Shown here one piece after another: positions 45,201 to 52,728 of a stretch of DNA of 64,000 nt. The stretch covers positions 310,001 through 374,000 of the forward strand of contig NZ_VWOX01000003.1 of the NCBI RefSeq assembly GCF_008629675.1, written 5' to 3'. The translations under genes and the position numbers were made by a program. This stretch comes from Roseiconus nitratireducens. GTDB lineage: Bacteria > Planctomycetota > Planctomycetia > Pirellulales > Pirellulaceae. A model generated the notes under the pieces. That model did not search any database. It saw only the letters and a program-made list of their open reading frames with translations, and was not told the DNA's origin. The number at the start of each line of letters is the position of its first letter. Within the stretch, counting starts at the first letter, position 1.

Positions 45201-46983
45201 GCAGACGATGGCGATGCGTTACACCGGCGGCCAATGGGTCTGCGACACGGCGATCTCCATTGCCCGCGGCCCATGCCCCGATTACATCGATGTCCAGATC
45301 CCCTCGCGTTGGGCCAGTGATCTGCAGGTGTCGGGAGCCCCGCTGTGGGTCACGCGCTCGTCCAACGATGCGGTGATCACCGTGGTTCGGATTGCCTTGA
45401 TCGATCCCGAAACGGGAAAGCTTCCCCCGGCCGACGCGAATGCGACCGAACAGAATCCGGATGCCCGCCGAGTGATCATCACCGGAACGCTGGACAACAG
45501 TGACCAAATCCGCGTCAGCGTTCCGGCGGTTCAAGTTCTCGGTGGAGGCCGTCGGGAACAAACCGTCGCTGTCCCGGACCGCCTGACCACGGAAACCATT
45601 CGTTGGCGGCGGCGGGCGGTCAGCCCGAAACCGGCGGCCGAACGCTGGTACGCCGCACTTGGCGACAACATCCAGAGCCCCGAAAATTATTCGCTGTACG
45701 GCATCGACAGCGGCACCTGGTCGATCGAGTTGGAGCCTCTTTCGCAGGCCACGGTCGCCCCAGTCGCCCTCGCCAGCGACGCGCGGGTGTTTCTGGACCA
45801 GGACCATGCGTTCGTGCTGCAACGCTTTGACCTGATGCCGGAAACACGCGATGAAGTGGTCGTTGCCATTCCATCAAAGGGTCACCTGATCGGTGCCTGG
45901 TCGGCCGGGCGTTCGATCGATCCCAAATTGGCGCGAGCGTCCGACGTGACCGAGGATTCACGCCCCGCCGCGGCAACCAAACGTCTGGCCTTGCCGCTGA
46001 CGTACAGCCGTCTTCCCCAGGCAATCGAAATCCTGATTCGCGTCCCGGTCACCGACGGCAACATCCGTGACTACCTGCCCACGCTTCCGGATCTCGTCAC
46101 CGAACAGAGTTGGATCGCCTACTACAAGATTCCGCGTGAGCGGCAAACTTCCAAACTGCTTTTGGCCGACGTGCCTCCGGAGGAGAGCGTCCCGGAATTC
46201 CTGGAGGACCGGACAACGCGACGCGCGTTGGCGCTGGCGGCAAGTGTCGTCAATGCCGTCCAGCGTTCCCGTGACACGTTGGCCGAACGGAGCGATGAAG
46301 AGATCTCTCGCTGGCTTTCGCCTTGGATTTCTCGTTACAAGTCGCTCGCCATGCAGAGCGGCCATACCGTGCAGATTCCTTCACCTCCGGCGACGGAGGC
46401 TCGCAGCAACGGTGAGGCGGAACCTGACTCCGCGGACGCAGGTTCCGACCAACCGAGCTCTGACAGCCCGAACGCCACCAAATCTCTGCCGGCGGCCTGG
46501 TCACCGGACGTGGATGTTCAGATGCAGTGGAAACGGTTGGATGAACAACTGCTGGAAATAGCCAATCGGTTCCTGGTGAAAGACGCCACCATCCCGACGA
46601 TGCTGTTTGCCGATAGCCGGTTTGCGGACTACCAGCCTATCACGATCCTTGAATTGGATGCCGACAAGTCACTGCCGACGATTGAGCAGGAGTTTTACCA
46701 AAGCGCCGCGTTTCGGAGCTCGTTGCGAAACCTCCTGACCCTGTTGATGATCGGCGTCTCCATCGTGCTGTTGTGGCCGTTTCGCCAACGTGTCGGCCAG
46801 CGAATGACTCACCCGGCCTTGTGGTTGCTGATGATGGGTTTGCTCGGAATCTTCCTGATTCCGTTGCCGGTGGCATTCACTTTGATCATCACGGCAATTT
46901 CTCTGCCAGGGATTCAGTATCTGAAGTCCCGACGACGACGCCCCCGCAATCCCGTTTCGACACCGGCTTCGACTTCCTACTGA
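39211..46983 (+). CDS. Giant exported/membrane protein B with two module copies, unknown function
   Basis: 2590 residues, coupled to gene A by an ATGA overlap. Layout: N-terminal signal (ALLLLAGWMLLATHAAAQDA), an acidic Pro/Asp/Glu linker (about 80-150; PNVDQPNADEPDADQPAEDR), a first long beta-rich part, membrane helices near 1155-1240 (IGLGWLAAGLVFALAWAMAR), then a second signal-like segment RSLILLVALTAVGPSRTQAQ (about 1271-1290). A second extracytoplasmic part follows with PVGDKVYLSQRDYQSLTEA and VRFRSADYRVVLSQS, and it ends in helices after about 2500 (LLTLLMIGVSIVLLWPF; FTLIITAISLPGI). A Ser/Pro/Asp linker with 15-base DNA repeats lies at 44145-44220. It looks like two proteins of gene A's plan fused into one. 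No enzyme motif recognised. Confidence 0.85.
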   Translation: MTPQSDVVFGRQKPLGRHSSRPRLTARTPQAWQALLLLAGWMLLATHAAAQDAAPTDTPANKPVPPRVSDPSGQGADDKTTSEAVETPAGNAVSDTEPASPLEQASSSEDDLHQGDPGSEEPNVDQPNADEPDADQPAEDRPNPKQRSAGDSANTPAEQGSATGAGTPATGDAPTSLPLPVRNRDGRPLRPIGVYQSQLADVVPPSFRAVSMDELKRSLGEPNQRVLGPDRARLVSGFYDVRLVDDVLVSQLSRFVIEQDGPGIVRQRLGKVNLAIGRATGSGPSSTASLDGPHLEVDEDGSLVAVVARRAASETPTATSADAADPSPTESYRSATRSDIRFGWTLKSERLADVQKFDLRLPRTPQTRLIISTPRDVSLESDQGVLVESPGPPPDADLESRSGNIRWYVLEAGGLNRVELYAKRRSKADAEAAILVRRESRQYEIDLSGVTWSHRLTIELPRPRNTLRLRSELGTVSAVRVNSVRADHTVLRRTDGQSLVDIALPSGRSTDPPAGATRGTPAAQGMVDLITLTITGNSLWEIDDGICELPSIAFVDSNVIRTESSTQAVVTVFQPLAVAQWDLPPKWEQTVPSPPRAGETMLVADGPPIADDSAQGSWSRLRLLPKPVLAFDEVWMRLNVEESPAEVLRGKVRFRCRRLSDQRVPIELEAEPSWTIDEVTMVGSGRRIGVSPGAKEITIWPTAAEFEASTVQIDVAGHKTLERVQGRLGIPSTWMARPRHHHAARLTAFQPPKLRRFDGDSVMLDGRVEASQLDPAARSFLQPTSETLLLRQPSSGTPRVALESIDISFGVSLRYQIETEGGKVAETIVVTAETPQPIPELTILTGSPFAPEAPPEGQTDSQPTLPPFRWSLQRGDQSVTVSLPDSNVREVPEAGPGAYVVDLEDRDLRDFELVGRRTRSADQQITISLPSVRGAASQSAEVSLGPEWQCVQFPPSVQLVPGPSLDRGAEATGNLPQHLRYDPVVRPEIVIQRAPLDSMTCLIWRQTLDVTACSRNEDLFQLGAEISAKSPVNVSFDPELEVISIVRNGASYVPQRRSKGQVWIEPQRQTDQFVISFRRRHDNVAWIRACTIPKVLIAGSALRSEISYGAGDGTLLLKRPAADADVFASQVSVASPASEDTSANPDAATFTAPATLVLLDRHVAIGLGWLAAGLVFALAWAMARWLAIGPPLLLAIVLLALGAAVIWWPNQAAILAWIATPTCLAALVQSLAGWGRPEPSAVVATPESPSRASHGSSLRKRLSDLSHPSKRSLILLVALTAVGPSRTQAQNDGKSASPGNGPTKAAEAPIDLLVPLSSDHRPVGDKVYLSQRDYQSLTEANDPDQPVSVRFRSADYRVVLSQSRDDTDSIEAAIQADFQIHPSGPGTRVRLPIRAETLRRVELLTDDQSRIVRFAVDQTGFVAVTLPPGDEFRLRVTLVPEIVALQPRSATQRSTSSDPPTGVRPSIDAEDGSTSLIDADRRRELTQIRLTIPPIHTAHVIVEAPREIIVNSLGSAYGRTVFQTDLGRYEAELGPVGELSITCKLADPLGTFRSRALGRSYRITAGLNSTIVECEVDPERRIEEGESIQLTVLGPRPTGMTSIGWTMENLVPRPEDVPGDRRSGEAAQADTDESPTGRDALPSDASPSDSSPSDSSRPDSSRPDSSRPDPPTPEPNPAESQSTSGVYRFVKQTDADVPIRLMWTLPTVLNDPTSTEDSVVMPVPEVFSGSTMRSAPTLFAIESAAQIRVSELASESIPVANDVFFESWRGFRGTIDRVFLSSDGFPSFVFLRNKYPQPTLKLDHRLHIADSGMELSLRAEIMDLRPAVRRTVLSLPAGFRLTQCSVNETPLTDLSLLPTDGNQSRLGNDLSIGDRRVDGRMTIEATGQMNLPRRGTRILPRFQLHSAGDATATYRITRDRSVTVDLIEPSPEGDRDSASPWKEAVMSREDLSSGRIPVASIQNELATAESADQVKPAWSRARIRIAKRPRSGSFPCEQTMAMRYTGGQWVCDTAISIARGPCPDYIDVQIPSRWASDLQVSGAPLWVTRSSNDAVITVVRIALIDPETGKLPPADANATEQNPDARRVIITGTLDNSDQIRVSVPAVQVLGGGRREQTVAVPDRLTTETIRWRRRAVSPKPAAERWYAALGDNIQSPENYSLYGIDSGTWSIELEPLSQATVAPVALASDARVFLDQDHAFVLQRFDLMPETRDEVVVAIPSKGHLIGAWSAGRSIDPKLARASDVTEDSRPAAATKRLALPLTYSRLPQAIEILIRVPVTDGNIRDYLPTLPDLVTEQSWIAYYKIPRERQTSKLLLADVPPEESVPEFLEDRTTRRALALAASVVNAVQRSRDTLAERSDEEISRWLSPWISRYKSLAMQSGHTVQIPSPPATEARSNGEAEPDSADAGSDQPSSDSPNATKSLPAAWSPDVDVQMQWKRLDEQLLEIANRFLVKDATIPTMLFADSRFADYQPITILELDADKSLPTIEQEFYQSAAFRSSLRNLLTLLMIGVSIVLLWPFRQRVGQRMTHPALWLLMMGLLGIFLIPLPVAFTLIITAISLPGIQYLKSRRRRPRNPVSTPASTSY

Positions 46984-47019
46984 GGGACGTCTCGTTGCGA
47001 GCGTTTGGCGTGGTGCGCT

Positions 47020-47055
47020 GTCCAGTTAGTCAGCCGAAGCAGCGTTTTTCGGGTC
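47020..47055. repeat. Duplicated 3' end of the cytochrome P450 gene
   Basis: This stretch matches the true 3' end of the P450 gene (47142-47177) at 31 of 36 positions, with the first 21 identical. Read on the minus strand it still encodes DPKNAASAD and a stop, against DPQVAASAD and a stop in the gene. It lies 122 bases away as a direct repeat, with a long palindrome between the copies. Confidence 0.8.
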
Positions 47056-47062
47056 GTGGGGC

Positions 47063-47140
47063 GAAAAGGGGACGGGGGTCAATAGCCGGAACGGCCCTTC
47101 GCTTCGGGTGCTTTGCACTATTGCCCCCCGTCCCCTTTTC
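47063..47140. repeat. 78-bp palindromic element (possible REP/MITE)
   Basis: Two 23-base arms (47063-47085 and 47118-47140) are inverted copies with one mismatch; the outer part is GAAAAGGGGACGGGGG. The 32-base centre has an inner GCCC/GGGT pairing. It sits between convergent genes and could also terminate both transcripts. The arms resemble palindromes moved by Y1-type (RAYT) transposases in other bacteria, but no such gene is in this window. Confidence 0.75.
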
Positions 47141-47147
47141 CGTCCAG

Positions 47148-48485
47148 TTAGTCAGCCGAAGCGGCAACTTGCGGGTCAAGCCGAGCGACGAAACGCATGT
47201 CGACACCACTGCAGGGTCCCATCGTGATGTTGCGACGCTTTGGCTGGGGCGGTCGAGGTTCCAGGGACTCCATCTTCGAATTCATTACCAAAGACCCAAT
47301 CACGATTGCCATCTCATAGGTCGCGAAAGCCGCTCCGACGCATCGCCGATGTCCTCCGCCGAACGGCATGAATTGATTGGACCCGTATCGACGATCAAGA
47401 AACCGCGCCGGACGGAACTCGTCCGGATCCGGGTACGTCGACGGGTTGTAGTGGGCGAGCACCGTCGCGGGAGCCACCGCGAATCCGGCGGGCAGTTCGT
47501 GGCCATCCAAGCTCATCGGTTCTTTCAGCACCCGCAACACTTCGGTCACGATCGGATGCATCCGCAACGATTCCTGTACGACGGCCTTCAGGTAGGGCTG
47601 GGAAGCGATCGCGTCCGGTGCGTCGTCGCCGAGCGTGCCCAGATCCTCACGAAGACGCCGCAACGTCGACGGGTTGCGATGTAAGTGTTCTATCGCCCAG
47701 GTGATCGCCAGCGCGGACGTCTCGTGGCCGGCAAACAGGAACGTCCCCAGTTCATCCTTTAAATGCTCTCGATCGATCGGCTGGCCATTCTCGTACGTCG
47801 CCTGGCTCAGCAACGTCAAAATGTCTTCTCGAGATTCCTCGCTGCCGGACCGGTGATCGATCTCCCGATCGAGCTCGTCGCGCAAGGTCGTCTGGGCTTG
47901 GCGAAACCGGTCCCAGGGACTGAGACCCAAAAAGGGCAGGTGAGTTTTGGGTGAGAAAAACAACAGCGGATGGCTGCGACGAACCAACTCTTTGGCAAGT
48001 CCGACCAGACGCAGCACGCGTTCGGGTCGTTCGGCGCCGAACACCGCGCGGACGATCACATCGAGCGAAATTTCCGTCGCCAGATCCAACATCGAAAACG
48101 TCTCACCCGGTTTCAGCTGATTCAACCGCGCCAGCGTCGACTGCTGCATGACGTCCGCGTAGGCGCGCATTCGCTGGCCATGAAACATTGGCATCACCAA
48201 CTTGCGCTCGCGCCGGTGAGCCTCACCGGAGAGCATCAACATGGACCCGCTTCCCAGCATCGGAACCATCGATTGCTGGGCAAACGCGTCGTACTGCATC
48301 GGATCGGCAGAAAAGATCTGTGCGATCAGATCCTCGCGACCCGTGATCACCACCGGCCCGTTCAATGCGTGGATCAGAAACGGATCCCCGTACCGCCGCG
48401 ACCAGTCCTCCAGCGCTCCGCGCGGGTCACGGATCAATCGCAACGTTGTCCGCAATCGGCCGGGCGGCCCTGGAAGCGTGGTCAT
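47148..48485 (-). CDS. Cytochrome P450
   Basis: 445 residues, full length. A haem monooxygenase of soluble bacterial type. Seen: proline-rich start (TTLPGPPGRLRTTLRLIRDP), I-helix oxygen-binding LFAGHETSALAITW, K-helix ESLRMHP (ExxR), and the haem loop FMPFGGGHRRCVGAAFA with axial Cys382. The start and I-helix resemble CYP110-like P450s, but the substrate cannot be told. No ferredoxin or reductase gene is adjacent. The last codons are duplicated 122 bases beyond the stop, next to a palindromic element. ATG at 48485 gives the normal N-terminus. Confidence 0.95.
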   Translation of the reverse strand: MTTLPGPPGRLRTTLRLIRDPRGALEDWSRRYGDPFLIHALNGPVVITGREDLIAQIFSADPMQYDAFAQQSMVPMLGSGSMLMLSGEAHRRERKLVMPMFHGQRMRAYADVMQQSTLARLNQLKPGETFSMLDLATEISLDVIVRAVFGAERPERVLRLVGLAKELVRRSHPLLFFSPKTHLPFLGLSPWDRFRQAQTTLRDELDREIDHRSGSEESREDILTLLSQATYENGQPIDREHLKDELGTFLFAGHETSALAITWAIEHLHRNPSTLRRLREDLGTLGDDAPDAIASQPYLKAVVQESLRMHPIVTEVLRVLKEPMSLDGHELPAGFAVAPATVLAHYNPSTYPDPDEFRPARFLDRRYGSNQFMPFGGGHRRCVGAAFATYEMAIVIGSLVMNSKMESLEPRPPQPKRRNITMGPCSGVDMRFVARLDPQVAASAD

Positions 48486-48598
48486 GTTGGAACGATGGAA
48501 AAAGGAATCTCAGCAATCGACAACGAACACTCCGGAAACGACGTCGCCGACCGGGTCAACGACGTCTTCCCTTCGAACCGCCCCCGGGATCCGGCGAT

Positions 48599-49033
48599 TC
48601 ACTCCGACTCCGCCTCCGGGATCAATTCGGTCCCCAGGTAGGTCGCTCCGGTGGGATGACCGGGCGGCTCGCCAACTAGAACCAGGTGGTCGTCAAGCCA
48701 TTTCCACGCCAGACCCATCATTCGCTTGTCTTCGGGCTCAACAACGACCAGCTGGCCATCACGGAACTTGTAGACGCCATTGAAGTTGTTGGCCCGTGAC
48801 CGAATCAGCCATCGGCCCTCGCCGAGGGAAGTGAGCGTGGTCGGTTGCTCAAAGCCCGCCGGCAGATTTGCGGTCCAAGCACCGGCAAGGTCCGGTCCGA
48901 AACGATTTCGCTGCGAAACGCGACCACCAAGATACGCCGCCACCACCAGCGTCAGAATCAGCAACGAACGGAGACTGAAACGACCCCAACGAAATCTCTT
49001 CTCCGGGGTGGTCTCTGGCTCCACCGAGGGCAC
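48599..49033 (-). CDS. Small membrane-anchored protein of planctomycete type
   Basis: 144 residues from a GTG start (VPSVEPETTPEKRFRWGRF). One transmembrane helix preceded by the phrase RFSLRSLLILTLVVAAYLGG, which recurs in many small planctomycete membrane proteins. The rest is a soluble domain (WTANLPAGFEQPTTLTSLGE; GTELIPEAESE) of unknown function. It lies between the P450 gene and the DUF1080-PhoD gene on the same strand, about 110-130 bases from each. Confidence 0.75.
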   Translation of the reverse strand: MPSVEPETTPEKRFRWGRFSLRSLLILTLVVAAYLGGRVSQRNRFGPDLAGAWTANLPAGFEQPTTLTSLGEGRWLIRSRANNFNGVYKFRDGQLVVVEPEDKRMMGLAWKWLDDHLVLVGEPPGHPTGATYLGTELIPEAESE

Positions 49034-49161
49034 CTTGAATCGAGGGCAAATTGAACACGCAACGCGGGAAAGCTCCGGCAGCTTCGATTCTGACCGATGT
49101 GGGCTCCGGATTCCACAACCCCTCTCCCTTCAATCCACTCAGTCTTGATCCTCAAGCCGAT

Positions 49162-51330
49162 TCACCGATCCGAATCATCGGCCGAGTCATCGCTCCGAAC
49201 GTCCGCCTGGAAATCAAATTCACTGACCGGGTCGCCGTTGACGTCACGGTGACGAATCCTCAATTCGACCGAGTCCTTTCCGTTGGAATACCGCAGTGCC
49301 CCCGTCAGGAAGCCGCCTTTGACACGCAAAAACCGATGTTCCGGCCGTTCATCACCGGGTTTCCATCCCAGCTCGTGCTTTTCGCTTCCCGGGCCGCACC
49401 CGAACTCCCAAAGATCCGACTGCTCGTCGTAAGAGGCGTATTGCCAATGTCGGTCACCGCACAACACGAACACGTTGTCGATCTCCGCCAGCTTGGTTCT
49501 GATTTCTTCGCCTTCGTGGGCAAACACCTCGTTGGCATGGTTGTCTTTTTTGTTCTTGCGGTCCGGACCGACGATCGGCGTGGGACTGCAGATCAGCTTG
49601 AACGTAGCGTCGGAACGCTGCAACGTGTCAAACAACCACGCCTTCTGTTCAGCTCCCAGAATCGTCTTGTCCGGTCCATCGGGAAGGTTGTTGGGACTGC
49701 GGTAGTCCCGGCCCTCGAGAAACCAGACCTGCAGGTCACGTCCCCAGCGGACCGTCTTGTAGCGCGGCGTGTGGGACGGAAATTGTTCTTCGTTGAAGAT
49801 GCGGACTCCTTCTTCGAATGTCACCGAGCCATAGGTTTGACCGGCCCAACAATCATTGCGAAGGGTATCGTGGTCATCCTTCAAAAAGTAACTGGTCGTG
49901 TTGCTGTAGAAGGCGCGGTTGTTCGGCAGCGAAAAGATGCGTCCCCATTTGAAACGCATCAACTCCACGGTCATGGCCCACGGATCGGGCTTGTCGTAAT
50001 ACTCGATGTCTCCGGCGTGGACGACAAAGTCAGGATCGAACTCGGTCATCGCGGGATAGATCTTGTGGCCGCGCATTCCGTCGTCGCGGCGAATGAAGTC
50101 GTGGCAGGTGGTAAAGCAAAACGAAATCGGCTCGGCCGCCGAAGCCTCGGGCGCCGTGCGGAAGGCCCCGCGCACGACCGCCGTATTCGCGTCCTGGTCG
50201 ATGGGGCGTGCTTCCACCACCGCGGCGTAGCGCGTCGCCGGTTTCAAGTCCTGCAGACTCCATTGCACGGCGAAATCGTTGTCGGCCGACGTTGTTTGCC
50301 ACGAAGTGGATTTGGCCAGATGCCGCTGCTTCTCCGGAAACCACGTCAAACGCACCTGACCGGGTGCACCAGGACAGGCCCCCAACATGTCTTTCAGTTC
50401 GGCGCCCTCGGGTAGCTGAACACGCAGCAGCTTTTCCGGATCGGTGGATTTTGAAAGCCGGCTCGCTTCGCGGCTCCCGAGCGAAACAAACGGTTTGCCA
50501 TCGCTGAGCATTTCCGGGCGAGCCGTTGTCCGGGTCCAGATCACAATCGAATTCTGGTCGGCCCAACTGTTGCGCATGGCGTTTCCAAGAAAGGGCCCTG
50601 CATCCGGCGAACCCGCATCCGTCCAATCCGGCTCCTCTGACGCCTGCGGCGCAACCGCGGTGAATTGAAAATTGCGAAAGGAGGCTTCGCCGCCGTGATC
50701 GGTCAACATCACCCGATCCCCTTCGCGGGGAACCGCGAAATCCGCGTTCCCGTAAAACTTGCTCATTGCCATCGCCGTGTCCCAAGCCGGTCCGCGGATG
50801 GCCGTGGAAGCAACCAGTTGCCCATTCAAGTAGTGCTTCAGGGTGTCGCCGGCGGCGACCACTCGAGCGAGATTCCAGTCTCCGGCAGGCCGCAACGGCT
50901 TGTCCGAGTCCGGCGCAACGAGGTCGTAGATGGAAGCGGTGCTTCCTTTGCCCGGATGACCCACCGAGTCGTCGATGATTTGGTATTCAACGCCCAACCA
51001 GCGAGATCCGAATTCTCGCACCCGGTACTTCAGCCCGGTATTGCAGCGCGGCGTGATCTTCCATTCCCAGGAGAGATCAAAGTGGGCCGGCAACGGGGGA
51101 CTCACCAGATTCCCCGCCTCCTTCGGACGTGCCAAACGAACTTCACCGGCATCGAATTCCCAACCGGCTCCCGCTGGCTCTCCACCCGTCGTGGACCAGA
51201 ACTCGCGCTGCGTCCATGCGTCGGGGTTGGCCGGATCCAAAGCGGTGTCCGAAGCTGCATCATCAGCTGACGCAATCGCCACCCAGCTGAACAGGGCGGT
51301 CAGCATTGCGAAGCAAACGATCTTATTCAT
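49162..51330 (-). CDS. Exported DUF1080-PhoD-type phosphoesterase fusion
   Basis: 722 residues. Signal peptide (MNKIVCFAMLTALFSWVAIA) then a DUF1080 (beta-jelly-roll, sugar-binding/hydrolase-like) domain, about residues 25-245, with WEWKITPRCNTGLKYRV and SVGHPGKGSTASIYDL. A linker follows, then a PhoD-like metallophosphatase: SFCFTTCHDF, FVVHAGDIEYYDKPD (metal-binding Asp), FLKDDHDTLRNDCWAGQ, and CGDRHWQYAS near the end. The second part should be a phosphodiesterase or phosphatase, the first may bind or cut carbohydrate, so it may act on phosphorylated or teichoic-acid-like polymers (inference). ATG at 51330 starts the signal peptide. Divergent from the alpha/beta hydrolase gene. Confidence 0.88.
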   Translation of the reverse strand: MNKIVCFAMLTALFSWVAIASADDAASDTALDPANPDAWTQREFWSTTGGEPAGAGWEFDAGEVRLARPKEAGNLVSPPLPAHFDLSWEWKITPRCNTGLKYRVREFGSRWLGVEYQIIDDSVGHPGKGSTASIYDLVAPDSDKPLRPAGDWNLARVVAAGDTLKHYLNGQLVASTAIRGPAWDTAMAMSKFYGNADFAVPREGDRVMLTDHGGEASFRNFQFTAVAPQASEEPDWTDAGSPDAGPFLGNAMRNSWADQNSIVIWTRTTARPEMLSDGKPFVSLGSREASRLSKSTDPEKLLRVQLPEGAELKDMLGACPGAPGQVRLTWFPEKQRHLAKSTSWQTTSADNDFAVQWSLQDLKPATRYAAVVEARPIDQDANTAVVRGAFRTAPEASAAEPISFCFTTCHDFIRRDDGMRGHKIYPAMTEFDPDFVVHAGDIEYYDKPDPWAMTVELMRFKWGRIFSLPNNRAFYSNTTSYFLKDDHDTLRNDCWAGQTYGSVTFEEGVRIFNEEQFPSHTPRYKTVRWGRDLQVWFLEGRDYRSPNNLPDGPDKTILGAEQKAWLFDTLQRSDATFKLICSPTPIVGPDRKNKKDNHANEVFAHEGEEIRTKLAEIDNVFVLCGDRHWQYASYDEQSDLWEFGCGPGSEKHELGWKPGDERPEHRFLRVKGGFLTGALRYSNGKDSVELRIRHRDVNGDPVSEFDFQADVRSDDSADDSDR

Positions 51331-51434
51331 TGGGCGTATCCGGTGGGGTCGAAGGAGGGCAATGCTGACAGGGAGGATCGGCGGACCGAGGGGGCGGATG
51401 ACACCGAACTTGATGCCATCGTTCCCCATCCCGC

Positions 51435-51487
51435 GTTCCAGGATTCTAACCGGAACGGTTCGTTCCAGATTCTAACCGGAACGGTTC
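51435..51487. repeat. Two tandem 26-27-bp repeats in a divergent promoter region
   Basis: The units GTTCCAGGATTCTAAC... (51435-51461) and GTTCCAGATTCTAAC... (51462-51487) differ by one base, with a third start of the unit after them. Each ends with AACCG-gaa-CGGTT, a small dyad. They lie 105-160 bases before the DUF1080-PhoD start and about 140-190 before the alpha/beta hydrolase start, a plausible place for a paired regulator site. Confidence 0.6.
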
Positions 51488-51622
51488 GTTCCAGGGTGCC
51501 CGCGGATTTCGAGCTCACCAGGTACAATTTGCTCATCAGCTATCGTGACCGTCTGGCGGGCAGATTCGATTCGCCGTGCCCCCCCATTTCTCCACAGGTT
51601 CTCCACAGGGCTCGATTCGAAC

Positions 51623-52591
51623 ATGACCGGAACACTCTGCCGCCACTTGATTGCCACGGCCCTTTGCTTGTTCGTCCTGATTCCGTCGCCGGTCGCCGGA
51701 CAAGATCCGCAAACCGAAGCCACTCTGGTTCGCGCTGGGGCCGAGGTGCAGGTCTACAAACAAACCACGGACGCCGACGGCAAGCCGGTCGACCTGAAGA
51801 TGTACGTGTTTGCACCGCCGGGTCACCAACCGTCGGACCGACGTTCCGCAATCGTCTTTTTCTTTGGCGGCGGATGGAAGAACGGCAGGCCCACTCAGTT
51901 CGTCGAGCACTGCAAGCACCTGGCCTCGCGCGGCATGGTCGCGGCGACGGCCGACTACCGCGTGCTCAGCCGCCAAGGAACCAAAGCCGTGTCGTGCGTC
52001 GCAGACGGAAAATCGGCCGTCCGCTGGATCCGCCAGCATGCCGATCAACTGGGCGTGGATCCGCAACGAATCGTCGCAGGTGGAGGATCCGCGGGAGGCC
52101 ACGTCGCGGCGTGCACCGCCGTGATTGATTCGCTTGACGAACCCGACGAAGATCTGTCAATCAGCAGCCACCCCGATGCCCTGGCATTGTTCAATCCTGC
52201 CGTCGTCCTGGCACCAGTTGAAAACCGCCCGCCGTTCGATCCCGAAAAGATGGCTGGCCTGACGGATCGAATGGGAGTCGATCCACAAAGGCTTTCCCCC
52301 TTCCATCACGTGGACAAGCGGGTCCCGCCGACGATCATTTTTCACGGACGCGCCGACCGGACGGTTCCCTTTTGGACCGTCGAAGCCTTTTCCGATTCTG
52401 TCCGTCGTCTCGGTGGTCGTTGCGATCTGGTCGGATTCGACGGAGAAGCCCACGGCTTCTTTAACTACGGCCGCGGAGATAACAAGAGCTTCGAACGAAC
52501 GATCGAAGCGTTGGACAAGTTTCTGATGTCCATCGGTTTCCTGGACTCGCACGACTCCCAACGCGACGGACAGGGAGCCGCAACCGAATGA
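51623..52591 (+). CDS. Exported alpha/beta hydrolase (esterase/lipase type)
   Basis: 322 residues. A signal peptide (HLIATALCLFVLIPSPVAGQ) precedes the fold: VFFFGGGWKNG (oxyanion loop), VAGGGSAGGHVAAC with the nucleophile Ser (GxSxG), IIFHGRADRTVPFW with the catalytic Asp, and FDGEAHGFFNYG with the catalytic His. It resembles the BD-FAE/acetyl-xylan-esterase-like group common beside carbohydrate genes, so the substrate may be an ester on a sugar polymer (inference). ATG at 51623 begins the signal peptide; an earlier ATG adds 26 residues without it. Confidence 0.88.
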   Translation: MTGTLCRHLIATALCLFVLIPSPVAGQDPQTEATLVRAGAEVQVYKQTTDADGKPVDLKMYVFAPPGHQPSDRRSAIVFFFGGGWKNGRPTQFVEHCKHLASRGMVAATADYRVLSRQGTKAVSCVADGKSAVRWIRQHADQLGVDPQRIVAGGGSAGGHVAACTAVIDSLDEPDEDLSISSHPDALALFNPAVVLAPVENRPPFDPEKMAGLTDRMGVDPQRLSPFHHVDKRVPPTIIFHGRADRTVPFWTVEAFSDSVRRLGGRCDLVGFDGEAHGFFNYGRGDNKSFERTIEALDKFLMSIGFLDSHDSQRDGQGAATE

Positions 52592-52728
52592 GCCGGCGGC
52601 ATTCGGAAATCTGAGGCGTTCAAATCCGCGCATTCCCAAAGCGATCTGGGCAATGTCACTTCCAGGGTGGACTGCGACCGTGCGGACAGGGTTGGCTCGC
52701 CGCGTTTCGCAACCGGAGCTCTTGTGCC

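Noticed and set aside
46773..47684. A 303-codon plus-strand frame running from the end of giant gene B into the P450 gene
   Set aside because: It covers the 3' end of gene B in another frame and the antisense of P450, and crosses the palindrome; no protein family is seen.
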